Assembly: GCF_030652235.1 (NCBI RefSeq) | Contig: NZ_JAUSBA010000044.1 | Coordinates: forward strand, 1 to 64,000 | DNA: 64,000 nucleotides | DNA from: Cypionkella sp. | GTDB taxonomy: Bacteria > Pseudomonadota > Alphaproteobacteria > Rhodobacterales > Rhodobacteraceae | Direction of reading: 5' to 3' | Shown: piece by piece, positions 44,036-52,797 of the stretch | Numbering within the stretch: position 1 is the first letter of the stretch | Layout of the letters: every line of letters begins with the position of its first letter | Made by a program: the position numbers and the translations under genes | Notes under the pieces: generated by a model | Database searches by the model: none | The model's input: the letters and a program-made list of their open reading frames with translations, nothing else | What the model was told of the DNA's origin: nothing

Positions 44036-44619
44036 CCTACCGCCTTGGCCTCACCGGCTCAATCGGCATGGGTAAGTCCACCACAGCCGCAATGTTCGCC
44101 GCAGCGGGCCTGCCGGTTTGGGATGCCGATACGGCCGTCCACCGCCTCTACGCAGCCGGCGGCCTCGCCGTCACTCCAATCCGCGAAATCTGCCCTGAAG
44201 CTACGGCAAGTGGAAATGTTTCACGTGAAACATTGAAACGCTCGATTGCAGACGATCCCAGCCTGCTGGCCAAACTCGAAGCCATCACCCACCCGCTTGT
44301 CGCCGCCGATCGCGCTGCCTTCCTCGCGCAAACCAGCACCGACATTGCCGTCCTCGACATCCCGCTGCTGTTCGAGAAATCCAGCCAACACGAATTCCAC
44401 GCCACCCTCCTCGTCACCGCTCCGCCTGACCTGCAACGTCAACGTGTTTTGCAACGACCCGGTATGACTGAACAGCACTTCCAAACTCTGCTCAGCCGCC
44501 AAATGCCCGACGCTCAAAAACGCAGCTTAGCCACCCATATCGTTGAAACGCTGGATCTTTTCGCCACCGAGGCCTATGTTAAATCCTTGATCGCCCATAT
44601 CCGAGCCCGCCATGCGTGA
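44032..44619 (+). CDS. coaE: dephospho-CoA kinase
   Basis: The 195-residue protein has the P-loop GLTGSIGMGKSTTAAMFAAAGLPVWDADTAVHRLY and the lid-side VLDIPLLFEKSSQHEFHATLLVTAPPDLQRQRVLQR. It catalyses the last step of coenzyme A synthesis. Codons for GNVSRET are encoded by parS site 4, in a surface segment just before the conserved SIADDP region, so the site fits the protein without disrupting the fold. Confidence 0.94.
   Translation: MTYRLGLTGSIGMGKSTTAAMFAAAGLPVWDADTAVHRLYAAGGLAVTPIREICPEATASGNVSRETLKRSIADDPSLLAKLEAITHPLVAADRAAFLAQTSTDIAVLDIPLLFEKSSQHEFHATLLVTAPPDLQRQRVLQRPGMTEQHFQTLLSRQMPDAQKRSLATHIVETLDLFATEAYVKSLIAHIRARHA
44217..44232. promoter_or_regulatory. chromosomal parS site 4
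   Basis: TGTTTCACGTGAAACA, perfect, inside coaE (frame NVSRET). It lies about 1.8 kb right of the oriC candidate and is the closest parS on the right arm. Confidence 0.95.
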
Positions 44620-45307
44620 GATCGTCCTCGACACCGAAACCACTGGTTTTGAACCCTCCGAAGGCGATCGAATCGTCGAAATCGGTGCAGTCGAACTGTT
44701 CAACCACCTGCCCACGGGCAAAACCTACCACCAATATATCAACCCCGAACGCCTGATGCCGAAAGCCGCCTTCGACGTCCACGGCCTCGGCGACGATTTT
44801 CTGCGCGACAAACCCGTGTTCAAACTTATCGCGCAAGACTTTCTCGATTTCATCGGCGACGCCCAACTGATCATCCACAACGCCAGTTTTGACATGAAAT
44901 TTCTCAACGCCGAATTAACAGCTGTCAAACGGCCAATCCTGCCGATGACCCGCGCCACCGACACTCTGATGATGGCCCGCCGTAAATTTCCCGGCTCTCC
45001 CGCCACGCTAGACGCGCTGTGCCGCCGCTTCGGGGTCGACAATTCGGCCCGCGAAAAGCACGGCGCTCTGCTCGATTCCGAAATCTTGGCCGAGGTCTAC
45101 CTTGAACTTGTCGGCGGCAGGCAACCGGATTTCGGGCTCAATCCTGCGACGCAGACCGCCTCTGGCCCCGCGAAAACCCTCTCGGATTGGCGCCCACGCC
45201 CACGTCCGAATCCGCTGCCGCCGCGCTTGACCGAGCCAGAATCCGCCGCGCATACCGCCTTCGTCGATAAAATGGGCGCGGGTGCGATCTGGAAAAAGCG
45301 GCTCTAA
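44612..45307 (+). CDS. dnaQ: DNA polymerase III epsilon subunit (proofreading exonuclease)
   Basis: The 231-residue protein has the DEDDh exonuclease motifs: VLDTETTGFEPSEGDRIVEIGAVEL (Exo I), QLIIHNASFDMKFLNAEL (Exo II) and REKHGALLDSEILAEVYLELVGG (Exo III, with the general-base His). A C-terminal tail (PRPRPNPLPPRLTEPESAAHTAFVDKMG) is the likely alpha-subunit contact. It starts 8 bp before the coaE stop. It is the last gene of the maf operon. Confidence 0.95.
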   Translation: MREIVLDTETTGFEPSEGDRIVEIGAVELFNHLPTGKTYHQYINPERLMPKAAFDVHGLGDDFLRDKPVFKLIAQDFLDFIGDAQLIIHNASFDMKFLNAELTAVKRPILPMTRATDTLMMARRKFPGSPATLDALCRRFGVDNSAREKHGALLDSEILAEVYLELVGGRQPDFGLNPATQTASGPAKTLSDWRPRPRPNPLPPRLTEPESAAHTAFVDKMGAGAIWKKRL

Positions 45308-45367
45308 CACCGCATCACTCGCAAATCGGCGTACGCAACCGACACCGCCCATCCCAAAAAGGCCCCC

Positions 45368-46381
45368 ATGAAAACCATCTTTGTCACTGGCTCCGCAGGC
45401 TTCATTGGCTATCACCTCTGCAAACACCTCTTGGCCGAGGGCTTTCGTGTCGCAGGCTACGATGGCATGACCGATTACTACGATGTGACCCTGAAACAGC
45501 GCCGCCTCGCCATGCTGCTGCAAAACCCCAACTTCACCAATTCCGAGGCGCTTCTGGAAGACCAAACTGCCCTCGAAGCCGCGATGCGCGCCGCGGGTCC
45601 GCAAGTCATCATCCACCTCGCCGCCCAAGCCGGGGTGCGCTACTCGCTTGAAAACCCACGCGCGTATCTGAATGCCAACCTCGTCGGCGGCTTCAACGTC
45701 CTCGATCTCGCCCGTGAACTCAACGTTGAGCATCTGCTGATGGCCTCCACCTCCTCGGTCTACGGCGCCAACACCGAAATGCCGTTCCTTGAGACCCACA
45801 AGACGGAAACCCCACTCACCTTCTACGCCGCGACCAAAAAAGCCAATGAGGCGATGGCACATTCCTACGCCCATATCTACGGCCTGCCCGTCACGATGTT
45901 CCGCTTTTTCACCGTCTATGGGCCTTGGGGCCGCCCCGACATGGCGCCCTATAAATTCACCAAAGGCATCCTTGAAGGCACGCCGATCGATATCTACAAC
46001 AACGGCGAGATGTGGCGCGACTTCACATATGTCGACGACCTTGTGCGCGGCATCCGTCTGCTGGTCGACGCCGTCCCACAACGCCCGGCCACCGCCGCAG
46101 ACATCCCGCTTGGCGACAGCCTCTCCCCCGCCGCCGCCTACCGAGTCGTCAACATCGGCAATTCCGACAAGGTCAAACTGTTGGATTTCATCGAAGCCAT
46201 CGAAGACGCCACCGGCTGCAAAGCCATCCGCAACTACATGCCGATGCAAACCGGCGATATCGTAGCCACTTGGGCCGACGCCAACCTGTTAAAAACCCTC
46301 ACTAACTATCAACCGCAAACCAACGTCCGCGATGGCATGGCAAACTTCGTCACCTGGTATCGCGACTACTACCAGATCTGA
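45368..46381 (+). CDS. NAD-dependent epimerase (UDP-glucuronate 4-epimerase type)
   Basis: The 337-residue extended short-chain dehydrogenase has the glycine-rich TGSAGFIGYHLCKHLL, the Ser and YxxxK active-site residues in STSSVYGANTEMP and YAATKKANEAMAHSYAHIYGLP, and RFFTVYGPWGRPDMAPYKFT. This pattern (YDVTLKQRRL, KPMEVFN-like region) resembles UDP-GlcA C4-epimerases that make UDP-galacturonate for surface polysaccharides. It follows dnaQ after 60 bp and ends before a strong terminator. Confidence 0.85.
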   Translation: MKTIFVTGSAGFIGYHLCKHLLAEGFRVAGYDGMTDYYDVTLKQRRLAMLLQNPNFTNSEALLEDQTALEAAMRAAGPQVIIHLAAQAGVRYSLENPRAYLNANLVGGFNVLDLARELNVEHLLMASTSSVYGANTEMPFLETHKTETPLTFYAATKKANEAMAHSYAHIYGLPVTMFRFFTVYGPWGRPDMAPYKFTKGILEGTPIDIYNNGEMWRDFTYVDDLVRGIRLLVDAVPQRPATAADIPLGDSLSPAAAYRVVNIGNSDKVKLLDFIEAIEDATGCKAIRNYMPMQTGDIVATWADANLLKTLTNYQPQTNVRDGMANFVTWYRDYYQI

Positions 46382-46390
46382 AACGCAAAA

Positions 46391-46412
46391 GGCCGACCCC
46401 GCAAGGTCGGCC
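46391..46412. terminator. bidirectional terminator between the epimerase gene and secB
   Basis: GGCCGACC (46391-46398) pairs with GGTCGGCC (46405-46412) around a 6-base loop. It is preceded by AAAA, so on the minus strand (secB side) a T4 run follows the hairpin. Both convergent genes can end here. Confidence 0.8.
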
Positions 46413-46435
46413 CCCCGAACGCTACCGCCCTAAAC

Positions 46436-46921
46436 TCAGTTCGCAACCGGCGCAGGCTGCGCCCGCCGTGCAATTTCCTGCCGATACAAAGCCAGAAAAT
46501 CCACCGTGTCGATGTTCAGCGGCGGGAAGCCGCCATCGCGCGTCACATCCGAGATGATCCGCCGCACGAACGGAAACAGCAGCCGCGGACATTCGATCAT
46601 CAGGAACGGATGCAACTGTTCTTCCGGTACGCCCTCAACGTGAAAAATCCCGCCGTAATCGACCTCCAACAAGAACAGCGTGTCGCCATTCACCTTGTTC
46701 TTCGAGGTCACCTTGAACTTCGTCACAATGTCAAACTGGTGGTCTTGCGAGCGCTTCCGCGCATCCAAACTCACCTGAACCTGAATATCCGGCTGAACTT
46801 CCGAAGCCGTCAGGCCCTTCTGCGCCACCATGTTTTCAAATGACATATCCCGCACAAACTGCGCCAGAACCGACATCTTGATCTGCGGCGTGCCGCCATT
46901 TTCCTCGGCCATAAGCCCCAC
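46436..46921 (-). CDS. secB: protein-export chaperone SecB
   Basis: The 161-residue protein has the SecB fold: QIKMSVLAQFVRDMSFENM, PDIQVQVSLDARKR, FLLEVDYGGIFHVEGVPEEQLHPFLMIECPRLLFPFVRRIISDVTRDGGFPPLNIDTVDFLALYRQE. It is a tetrameric chaperone that keeps precursors unfolded for SecA. It is followed by fxsA on the same strand, upstream in the genome. Confidence 0.96.
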   Translation of the reverse strand: MGLMAEENGGTPQIKMSVLAQFVRDMSFENMVAQKGLTASEVQPDIQVQVSLDARKRSQDHQFDIVTKFKVTSKNKVNGDTLFLLEVDYGGIFHVEGVPEEQLHPFLMIECPRLLFPFVRRIISDVTRDGGFPPLNIDTVDFLALYRQEIARRAQPAPVAN

Positions 46922-46966
46922 TCCCTGAAAAATCCTGCATACCCCTAGCAGGTCATCTCAAAGGCC

Positions 46967-47434
46967 TCAATCCTCACGCCACTTCGAAGGTCGCGTCACC
47001 CCACCAATCTTGTCGCGCTCTGGCACCACTTCCTCATATTCCGCATCAACCCAATCTGCCTGACCGTGCCGCGCAAAGCCATGCGCCTGCACACGCGACG
47101 CCAGCAGCGCAATCAACGCCGTCCGCACAAACGGCAGCAACAACACCAACCCGAGAAAATCGGTGAAAAACCCCGGCAGGATCAGCAATATCCCGCTCAG
47201 CATGATCAGCGCACTATGCGCCATCGGCTGCAACGCAACGATACCGCCGCCGCCGCGCACTTCGCGCAACGCCCCCATGCCCTGCCAGCGGATCAACCCG
47301 ACCCCCAGCGTCGCGCTCAAAACCACCCAAGCCAGCGTCGTCCACAGCCCCAACCCGCCGCCAACAACCACAAACAGCCCAATTTCCAGCATTGGCCATG
47401 CCAAAATCAGCGCAAAAATCCACATCTCAAGCAC
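46967..47434 (-). CDS. fxsA: FxsA family membrane protein
   Basis: The 155-residue protein has the FxsA pattern: MLEMWIFALILAWPMLEIGLFVVVGGGLGLWTTLAWVVLSATLGVGLIRWQGM, then LIMLSGILLILPGFFTDFLGLVLLLPFVRTAL. It has four membrane segments and a basic-acidic cytoplasmic tail. FxsA suppresses F-exclusion of phage T7 in E. coli; its physiological role is unclear. It is divergent from the Tim44-like gene. Confidence 0.9.
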   Translation of the reverse strand: MLEMWIFALILAWPMLEIGLFVVVGGGLGLWTTLAWVVLSATLGVGLIRWQGMGALREVRGGGGIVALQPMAHSALIMLSGILLILPGFFTDFLGLVLLLPFVRTALIALLASRVQAHGFARHGQADWVDAEYEEVVPERDKIGGVTRPSKWRED

Positions 47435-47541
47435 CCTCCGTGCATTCTGACGGCCAAACCATAGACTTGGACGCCCTCAGCCCCTACATAAGGGTCCAAC
47501 GCCCGGATCACCAACCCCTCGGGCCCCGTTTTGAGGCGCTT

Positions 47542-48201
47542 ATGAATTCCTCCTTGATTCAACTGCTCGTTCTGGCTGGGATCGCTGTATTCCTGATCCT
47601 GAAACTACGTTCGGTGCTTGGCAGCCGTGAAGGCTTTGAAAAGCCCGCGCTGCCCGCCGATGACAATCGTCCGCGGCCGAAACTGGTGCAGCCTGCCGCT
47701 GAAGACGGCACCGATCTCGACATCACCGATCACGCGCCCGCAGGCAGCCCCGCCGCCCTCGCCCTTGCCGCGATGAAAGTGGCCGAACCAGACTTCTCTG
47801 TCGGTGAATTTCTCCATGGCGCGCGCGGCGCATACGAGATGATTCTGATGGCGTTTGAGCGTGGCGATATCGACCCGGTTCGCCCCTTCCTCGCTGATGA
47901 GGTTGAGGCATCCTTCACCCAAGCCATCAATGCCCGCGAACGCGATGGCCAAACGGTAGAGGCCAACTTCCTCGGCCTGCGCGAAATGACTTTGTCCGAC
48001 GCCGAATACGATCCCACCACCCGCACCGCCGAAATCACCCTGCGCTATACCGGCGAGCTGACCTCACTGGTGCGCAACAAAGCCGGCGAGATCATCGAGG
48101 GCTCTGCCACCGAGGTCAAACGCCAGCGCGACAGCTGGACCTTCGCCCGCCGCATGGGCGTGCAAGACCCGAACTGGCAACTCGTCGGCACCAGCGATTG
48201 A
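47542..48201 (+). CDS. Tim44-like domain membrane protein
   Basis: The ATG at 47542 gives 219 residues: an N-terminal membrane anchor (SLIQLLVLAGIAVFLILKL) and a Tim44-like domain (EFLHGARGAYEMILMAFERGDIDPVRPFLADEVEASFTQAINARERDGQTVEANFLG, then EVKRQRDSWTFARRMGVQDPNWQLVGTSD). The longer frame from 47392 only adds the divergent promoter. The bacterial relatives of mitochondrial Tim44 are thought to act in membrane protein export; the gene lies next to fxsA and secB, consistent with that. Confidence 0.9.
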   Translation: MNSSLIQLLVLAGIAVFLILKLRSVLGSREGFEKPALPADDNRPRPKLVQPAAEDGTDLDITDHAPAGSPAALALAAMKVAEPDFSVGEFLHGARGAYEMILMAFERGDIDPVRPFLADEVEASFTQAINARERDGQTVEANFLGLREMTLSDAEYDPTTRTAEITLRYTGELTSLVRNKAGEIIEGSATEVKRQRDSWTFARRMGVQDPNWQLVGTSD

Positions 48202-48310
48202 AGCGTGTTGCGTTCCATTTCAATCAAATCCTTGCTTGCGCAGCCGAGGCAGCGATTGCTCTGCAAGCGCGTTCGGCTGCGCAAGCAAGGTCAAATTGAC
48301 GCAACGCGCT
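48202..48310. repeat. dispersed palindromic repeat, copy B
   Basis: Directly after the Tim44 stop there is a perfect 18-bp inverted repeat, CCTTGCTTGCGCAGCCGA (48230-48247) and its complement (48273-48290), with a 25-base loop. Outer arms AGCGTGTTGCGT (48202-48213) and ACGCAACGCGCT (48299-48310) pair with one mismatch. The ends match copies A and C. Its hairpin may stop transcription from the Tim44 gene. Confidence 0.75.
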
Positions 48311-48318
48311 CTTGGCGG

Positions 48319-49341
48319 ATGCGTGCTGTTCTCGCCTCCTGCCTTCTTTCCCTTACGATGACAGCCACGCCCGCCCCGGCGCAAATGCTGGCCTTTGAGG
48401 CGCTTGAGGGCTGGTCTGGGGACAATCACCTCGCCGCCCTCACCGCGTTCCAAGAGACCTGCGATATACTTGATGCCCCCGATTGGCGGCCGATTTGCCA
48501 CCTCGCCGCCGTTGCGGGCAGTTCCGACGCCTCCGCCAAAGCGTTTTTCGAGCTGATGTTCAAACCCGTGCTGATCGGCCAACCCCCTGCGCTGTTCACC
48601 GGCTATTACGAGCCCGAACTCAACGGCTCCTACACCCGCACCCCGCGCTTCGCCTACCCGATTTACGCCCGCCCGCCCGAGTTGCAAGACGGTCAAGCTT
48701 ACTACGACCGGGCCACCATTGAAAGCGGCGCACTCCGGGGCCGTGGCTTAGAGATCGCATGGCTCGAAGACCCGGTAGAGGTTTTCTTCCTGCAAATCCA
48801 AGGCTCTGGCCGGATCAAAATGACCAACGGCCATGTCATCCGTGTCGGCTACGCAGGCCGCAACGGCCACGCCTATCGCTCGGTCGGCAAGGAAATGATC
48901 GCGCGCGGCATGCGCACCCCCGATCAGGTTTCGGCGCAAGACATTAAACTCTATGTCCGCTCCAACCCCACCGCAGGCACCGCCCTGCTGTCGGTAAACC
49001 CGTCCTATATCTTTTTCCGCAAAATCGCCGACCTACCGTCTGACAAAGGCCCGATCGGTGCCATGGGCCGCAGCATCACCCCGATGCGCTCCGTCGCCAT
49101 CGACCCTGCCTTTACCCCGCTTGGCGTCCCGGTCTGGATTGAGAAATCCGGCGATAATCCCATTCACAGCCTGATGATCGCCCAAGACACCGGCGGTGCC
49201 ATCAAAGGCCCCCAGCGCGCCGATATCTTCTTCGGCACGGGCGACGGCGCGGGCGATGCCGCTGGCACGATCAAAGACAGCGGCCGCATGATCCTGCTGC
49301 TGCCCATTGACCGTGCTTATGCCATGCTGCCGGAAGGCTAG
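48319..49341 (+). CDS. mltA: membrane-bound lytic murein transglycosylase A family (MltA)
   Basis: The 340-residue protein has a signal peptide (MRAVLASCLLSLTMTATPAPAQ), the MltA specificity domain (FTGYYEPELNGSYTRTPRFAYPIYARP, VEVFFLQIQGSGRIKM, GYAGRNGHAYRSVGKEMIARG, SVNPSYIFFRKI) and the 3D domain with catalytic aspartates (LMIAQDTGGAIKGPQRADIFFGTGDGAGDAAGTIKDSGRMILLLP). It cuts murein glycans. There is no lipobox, so it may be free in the periplasm. The start ATG 48319 follows GGCGG; the longer frame runs through repeat copy B and is rejected. Confidence 0.93.
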   Translation: MRAVLASCLLSLTMTATPAPAQMLAFEALEGWSGDNHLAALTAFQETCDILDAPDWRPICHLAAVAGSSDASAKAFFELMFKPVLIGQPPALFTGYYEPELNGSYTRTPRFAYPIYARPPELQDGQAYYDRATIESGALRGRGLEIAWLEDPVEVFFLQIQGSGRIKMTNGHVIRVGYAGRNGHAYRSVGKEMIARGMRTPDQVSAQDIKLYVRSNPTAGTALLSVNPSYIFFRKIADLPSDKGPIGAMGRSITPMRSVAIDPAFTPLGVPVWIEKSGDNPIHSLMIAQDTGGAIKGPQRADIFFGTGDGAGDAAGTIKDSGRMILLLPIDRAYAMLPEG

Positions 49342-49455
49342 GAACTTGTCGCGTTTCACATTCAAACACGTAGTCAATCCAAGCGCCGAGCCAGCGTTTG
49401 ACCTTCAAACGCGTTCGGCGCTTCGATCGCATGCTCTTCAGCGCGACACGCTCTA
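49341..49455. repeat. dispersed palindromic repeat, copy C
   Basis: From the last base of the mltA stop to the smr start codon: inner arms AAGCGCCGA (49381-49389) and TCGGCGCTT (49415-49423), outer arms TGTCGCG (49347-49353) and CGCGACA (49443-49449). The right end, ACACGCTCTA, and the left AACTTGTCGCGTTTC resemble copies A and B. It fills the whole intergenic region between mltA and smr. Confidence 0.7.
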
Positions 49456-50043
49456 ATGCGCCGCCGCACTCTGCACCCCGATGAGCAAGAAATTTGGCAA
49501 GCCGTCGCCCGCACCGCCAAGCCGATGCACCCGATGGGCCACGTTTTCCTGAAACCCGCCGAGCCGAAACCAAAACCGACGCAAACCGCAGCCCCGGCGA
49601 TGCCGCGCCTGCCCCTGTTCCGCTTGGGCGAAAAATCGCGCAGCAAACCCGGTCACGACATTCTGCCCTCCCTCGCAGAAAGCCTCACCGCAGCTCCCTT
49701 ACAGATGGATGCCAAAACCCACGGCAAAATGACCCGTGGCAAACTGTCGCCCGAGGCCCGTATCGACCTGCACGGCATGACGCTTTCTGAAGCCCACCCC
49801 GAACTGATCCGTTTCATCCTCAACGCCCAATCCGCCGGGATGCGCTTGGTGCTGGTGATCACCGGAAAAGGCAAACGCGGCCATGACGTGGGCCCCATCC
49901 CGCAACGCATGGGCGCTCTGCGCCATCAAGTCCCACACTGGCTGCGTCTGCCACCCTTAGGTGCTGCGGTGCTGCAAATCTCGGAAGCCCACCTAAAACA
50001 CGGTGGCTCTGGCGCGTATTACATCTATCTGCGCAGGCGCTAA
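49456..50043 (+). CDS. Smr-domain protein
   Basis: The 195-residue protein has a C-terminal Smr domain: RIDLHGMTLSEAHPELIRFILNAQSAGMRLVLVITGKGKRG, then PHWLRLPPLGAAVLQISEAHLKHGGSGAYYIYLRRR. The LDLHGM and TGKG motifs mark Smr nucleases of the MutS2 C-terminus type, though many stand-alone members act on RNA. The N-terminal 90 residues are low-complexity and Pro/Lys-rich. The ATG directly follows repeat copy C with no clear ribosome site. Confidence 0.9.
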   Translation: MRRRTLHPDEQEIWQAVARTAKPMHPMGHVFLKPAEPKPKPTQTAAPAMPRLPLFRLGEKSRSKPGHDILPSLAESLTAAPLQMDAKTHGKMTRGKLSPEARIDLHGMTLSEAHPELIRFILNAQSAGMRLVLVITGKGKRGHDVGPIPQRMGALRHQVPHWLRLPPLGAAVLQISEAHLKHGGSGAYYIYLRRR

Positions 50044-50102
50044 AACGTTAACAAGCTGTTAAATCAGCTTCGTAACGCATTGATTTTAAATCATGTAGAA
50101 TT

Positions 50103-50119
50103 GGTCCCAACGCGGGACC
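50103..50119. terminator. hairpin between smr and the esterase gene
   Basis: GGTCCC (50103-50108) and GGGACC (50114-50119) flank AACGC. It lies 4 bp beyond the stop codon of the minus-strand esterase gene and 60 bp beyond smr. There is no T-run, only an AT-rich flank on the smr side, so its strength is doubtful. Confidence 0.4.
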
Positions 50120-50123
50120 GCCG

Positions 50124-51230
50124 CTACCGCGTCAAATCCGAAGCCACAGTCGCCACAGGCCGCAGCACAATCTGAGTCGCATTTTGAACTGACAAAACCA
50201 CCCCTGGCAGCAATCCAACCCGCGCCCTCCGGTCCGCTTCGAACGCGTTGGAAACGTCCCCCAACCGATCCAAAAGCGCGATCAAAGCCGCCGAATCCCC
50301 AACCACAAAATGCCCCGAGCCTTTCGAGAACGCTGCCACATCCATGAACGTCACCTTCAAATCCGCCACCCGCGACACATCCTTCAGCGATCCCAAGCGT
50401 TCATCCTGCCCGGTCAGCAGCGCCGACAACCGCAGATATTTATCACGGTCCGAGCCAAAGATTACGAACGGCTGCGGCAGCGTCCCCATCACATTGGCGC
50501 TGATTTTGAACACATCGACGTCGATATCCGGCGAGATAAAGATCACCCCGCCAATCAGCCCCAGCGTCTTCTTATCGCCCCGGATCGCCGCCTGCCGCAG
50601 CGCCTCCATCGTCAACCCGGCCCCCATCGAATGTGCCACGATCAAGATCCGCTTCGCCCCGGCCGCCGCCACCTCATGCATCAAGCTTTCCAAGCCATCC
50701 CGCGCAAACAGCGCGGAATCGCGGTCATAAGCATAGCCCAATGGCTCCGCCGCCGAAGGCCACGCATAATGTACCACCGCCCCCGGCAGCTTCAGATCAT
50801 GCGCAAACTGCGCGACCCGGTAGACCCCTTCCGAGAAGTTGTTGTTGTAGCCGTGCACGAAAATCACCGCCTCGCCGCCATGCGCCGCCAGCTGTGCTTT
50901 CAGGTCTTTGCGGAAGGGCACGTCATTTTGATAGACAATCTGATCGGTGGTCAGGAAATGCTTCGCCGGGTTGACGCGGCCGTGCCGGGGCGGCCAGTTG
51001 ATTTCGCCCAGCTTGCGATCTGGCGGGACGGAGACATCATAACGGGCGAAGTTAAGTTGCTCGGATCGGTAGGTGCCGAAGGATCCATCCTGATCCTGCT
51101 TGCGGGTCGTGCCGATAAAAATCTTCTCGACCTGCCCGACAGAGGCTGCTTGCGCGTCAAGCGTGACATGGCCGCGCGGAGAGCAGGCCAAAGTGAGGGT
51201 CAGGGACAGCATTAGCAGAAATCGGGTCAT
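50124..51230 (-). CDS. alpha/beta hydrolase lipoprotein (DUF900 family)
   Basis: The 368-residue protein has a lipoprotein signal (MTRFLLMLSLTLTLAC with Cys at position 16) and an alpha/beta-hydrolase domain: AVIFVHGYNNNFSEGVYRVAQFAHDL, LIVAHSMGAGLTMEALRQAA with the nucleophile Ser in GHSMG-like AHSMG, and ISPDIDVDVF. A catalytic His is in GSGHFVV. It is probably an envelope esterase of unknown substrate. It is a single-gene unit convergent with smr. Confidence 0.88.
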   Translation of the reverse strand: MTRFLLMLSLTLTLACSPRGHVTLDAQAASVGQVEKIFIGTTRKQDQDGSFGTYRSEQLNFARYDVSVPPDRKLGEINWPPRHGRVNPAKHFLTTDQIVYQNDVPFRKDLKAQLAAHGGEAVIFVHGYNNNFSEGVYRVAQFAHDLKLPGAVVHYAWPSAAEPLGYAYDRDSALFARDGLESLMHEVAAAGAKRILIVAHSMGAGLTMEALRQAAIRGDKKTLGLIGGVIFISPDIDVDVFKISANVMGTLPQPFVIFGSDRDKYLRLSALLTGQDERLGSLKDVSRVADLKVTFMDVAAFSKGSGHFVVGDSAALIALLDRLGDVSNAFEADRRARVGLLPGVVLSVQNATQIVLRPVATVASDLTR

Positions 51231-51501
51231 TGCACGCCTTTTTCTAACAAGTTTCGGGGTTTAGGGGCGTGGGTCAAGTGACGTTATGTTGCAGGCTCGG
51301 AATACGAGCTGTCCACGCGTGGCGCGCGGGCAATGCTTGAACTTTTCAATGTGTTGGATAGTTTCGTCGATGATTTGTTGGCACTTTGCAATCTGAGCAT
51401 TTAGGTCAAGATGAAGCCACTTCAAAAATGAAGAAAGGGTGAAGGACACCCCCCTAACCCTTTAAAGTCAAACAGGTCACACCCCAGTCCACGCGTGGCG
51501 G
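51231..51501. other. intergenic region with two 14-bp direct repeats
   Basis: This AT-richer gap carries GTCCACGCGTGGCG at 51311-51324 and again at 51487-51500, each built on the palindrome CCACGCGTGG, 176 bp apart. A 62-codon open frame (51261-51449, minus, GTG start, MSFTLSSFLKWLHLDLNAQI) lies between them but has no convincing ribosome site. The repeats could mark a small insertion or regulator sites for the hslU side. Confidence 0.5.
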
Positions 51502-52797
51502 TTACAAAACATAGCGTGAGATGTCAGCCGACCGCGCCAGCGCGCCAAGGTTTTTCTCGACGAAAGCGGCATCCACCACAACTGCCTCACCAGCTCGGTC
51601 CGGGGCGGTGAAAGACAACTCCTCAAACACCCGCTCCATCACCGTATAAAGCCGGCGCGCGCCAATGTTTTCGATGGATTTGTTGACCTCAGCCGCAATC
51701 CGCGCCAGCGCCGCGATCCCATCCACGGTGAAAGAAACCGCGACATCTTCGGTCCCCATCAGCGCCGCATATTGCCGGGTCAGCGCGTTGTCGGTCTCGG
51801 TTAAGATGCGGACAAAGTCGCCCTCGGTCAGTGGGGCCAACTCCACCCGGATCGGCAGCCGCCCCTGTAGTTCCGGCAGCAAATCTGAAGGCTTGGCGAC
51901 ATGAAACGCGCCGCTCGCGATGAACAGGATATGATCGGTTTTTACCGGGCCATATTTGGTGGAAACCGTGGTGCCCTCAATCAGCGGCAACAGATCGCGT
52001 TGCACGCCTTCCCGAGAAATATCCGCCCCCCGCGCATCCGCCCGCGCGCAGATTTTGTCAATTTCATCCAGAAACACGATGCCGTTTTCCTGCACCGCCG
52101 CCAGCGCCGCCGTCTTTACGGCCTCATCATCCAGCAGTTTATCGGCCTCTTGCCCGATCAGCAGATCATAGCTCTCGGCCACCGTGACTTTCTTGCGCGT
52201 GGTCCGCCCGCCGAACGATTTGAACAGATCTTGCAGGCCCTGCATCTGCATTTCCATGCCCTGCCCGCCCATCATCGGCATCGCAGGGGCGGTGTAGGCG
52301 ATCTCTAACTCAATCACTGTGGCGTCCAATTCCCCGCGCCGCAGCTTGCCGCGAAACATCTCTCGGGTTTGCTCGCGCGCGTCTTTGCCCGCCAAAGCCT
52401 CAACCACCCGCTCTTCTGCCGCCTGCTTGGCCTTCGCGGCAACATCCTCCCGCATCCGCGCCCGAGTGTCGATCATCGCGGCATCGACCAGATCGCGGAT
52501 GATGCTTTCGACATCGCGCCCAACATAACCGACCTCGGTGAACTTGGTGGCCTCAACCTTCAGAAACGGGGCTTTTGCCAGTTTGGCCAGACGGCGGGCG
52601 ATCTCGGTTTTGCCCACCCCGGTTGGGCCGATCATCAGGATATTCTTCGGATAGACCTCATCCCGAATGTCATCCGGCAGATTGCGGCAACGCCAACGGT
52701 TGCGCAAAGCCACAGCCACGGCGCGCTTGGCGTCGCTTTGGCCGATGATGTGGCGGTCAAGCTCCGAGACGATCTCACGGGGGGTCAGGTTGGTCAT
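51502..52797 (-). CDS. hslU: ATP-dependent protease ATPase subunit HslU
   Basis: The 431-residue AAA+ unfoldase has Walker [45 protein letters not shown] with the GYVG pore loop, the I domain, Walker [14 protein letters not shown] and sensor motifs ([38 protein letters not shown]). The C-terminus YVL inserts into HslV. It starts at 52797, overlapping the hslV stop by 4 bp. HslUV degrades misfolded and regulatory proteins. Confidence 0.96.
   Translation of the reverse strand: MTNLTPREIVSELDRHIIGQSDAKRAVAVALRNRWRCRNLPDDIRDEVYPKNILMIGPTGVGKTEIARRLAKLAKAPFLKVEATKFTEVGYVGRDVESIIRDLVDAAMIDTRARMREDVAAKAKQAAEERVVEALAGKDAREQTREMFRGKLRRGELDATVIELEIAYTAPAMPMMGGQGMEMQMQGLQDLFKSFGGRTTRKKVTVAESYDLLIGQEADKLLDDEAVKTAALAAVQENGIVFLDEIDKICARADARGADISREGVQRDLLPLIEGTTVSTKYGPVKTDHILFIASGAFHVAKPSDLLPELQGRLPIRVELAPLTEGDFVRILTETDNALTRQYAALMGTEDVAVSFTVDGIAALARIAAEVNKSIENIGARRLYTVMERVFEELSFTAPDRAGEAVVVDAAFVEKNLGALARSADISRYVL

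Noticed and set aside
45008-46249. A 413-codon minus-strand frame opposite dnaQ and the epimerase gene
   Set aside because: Both plus-strand genes have full family motifs; the antisense frame has none.
51261-51449. A 62-codon minus-strand frame with GTG start
   Set aside because: No ribosome site and no family pattern; kept only as part of the intergenic description.
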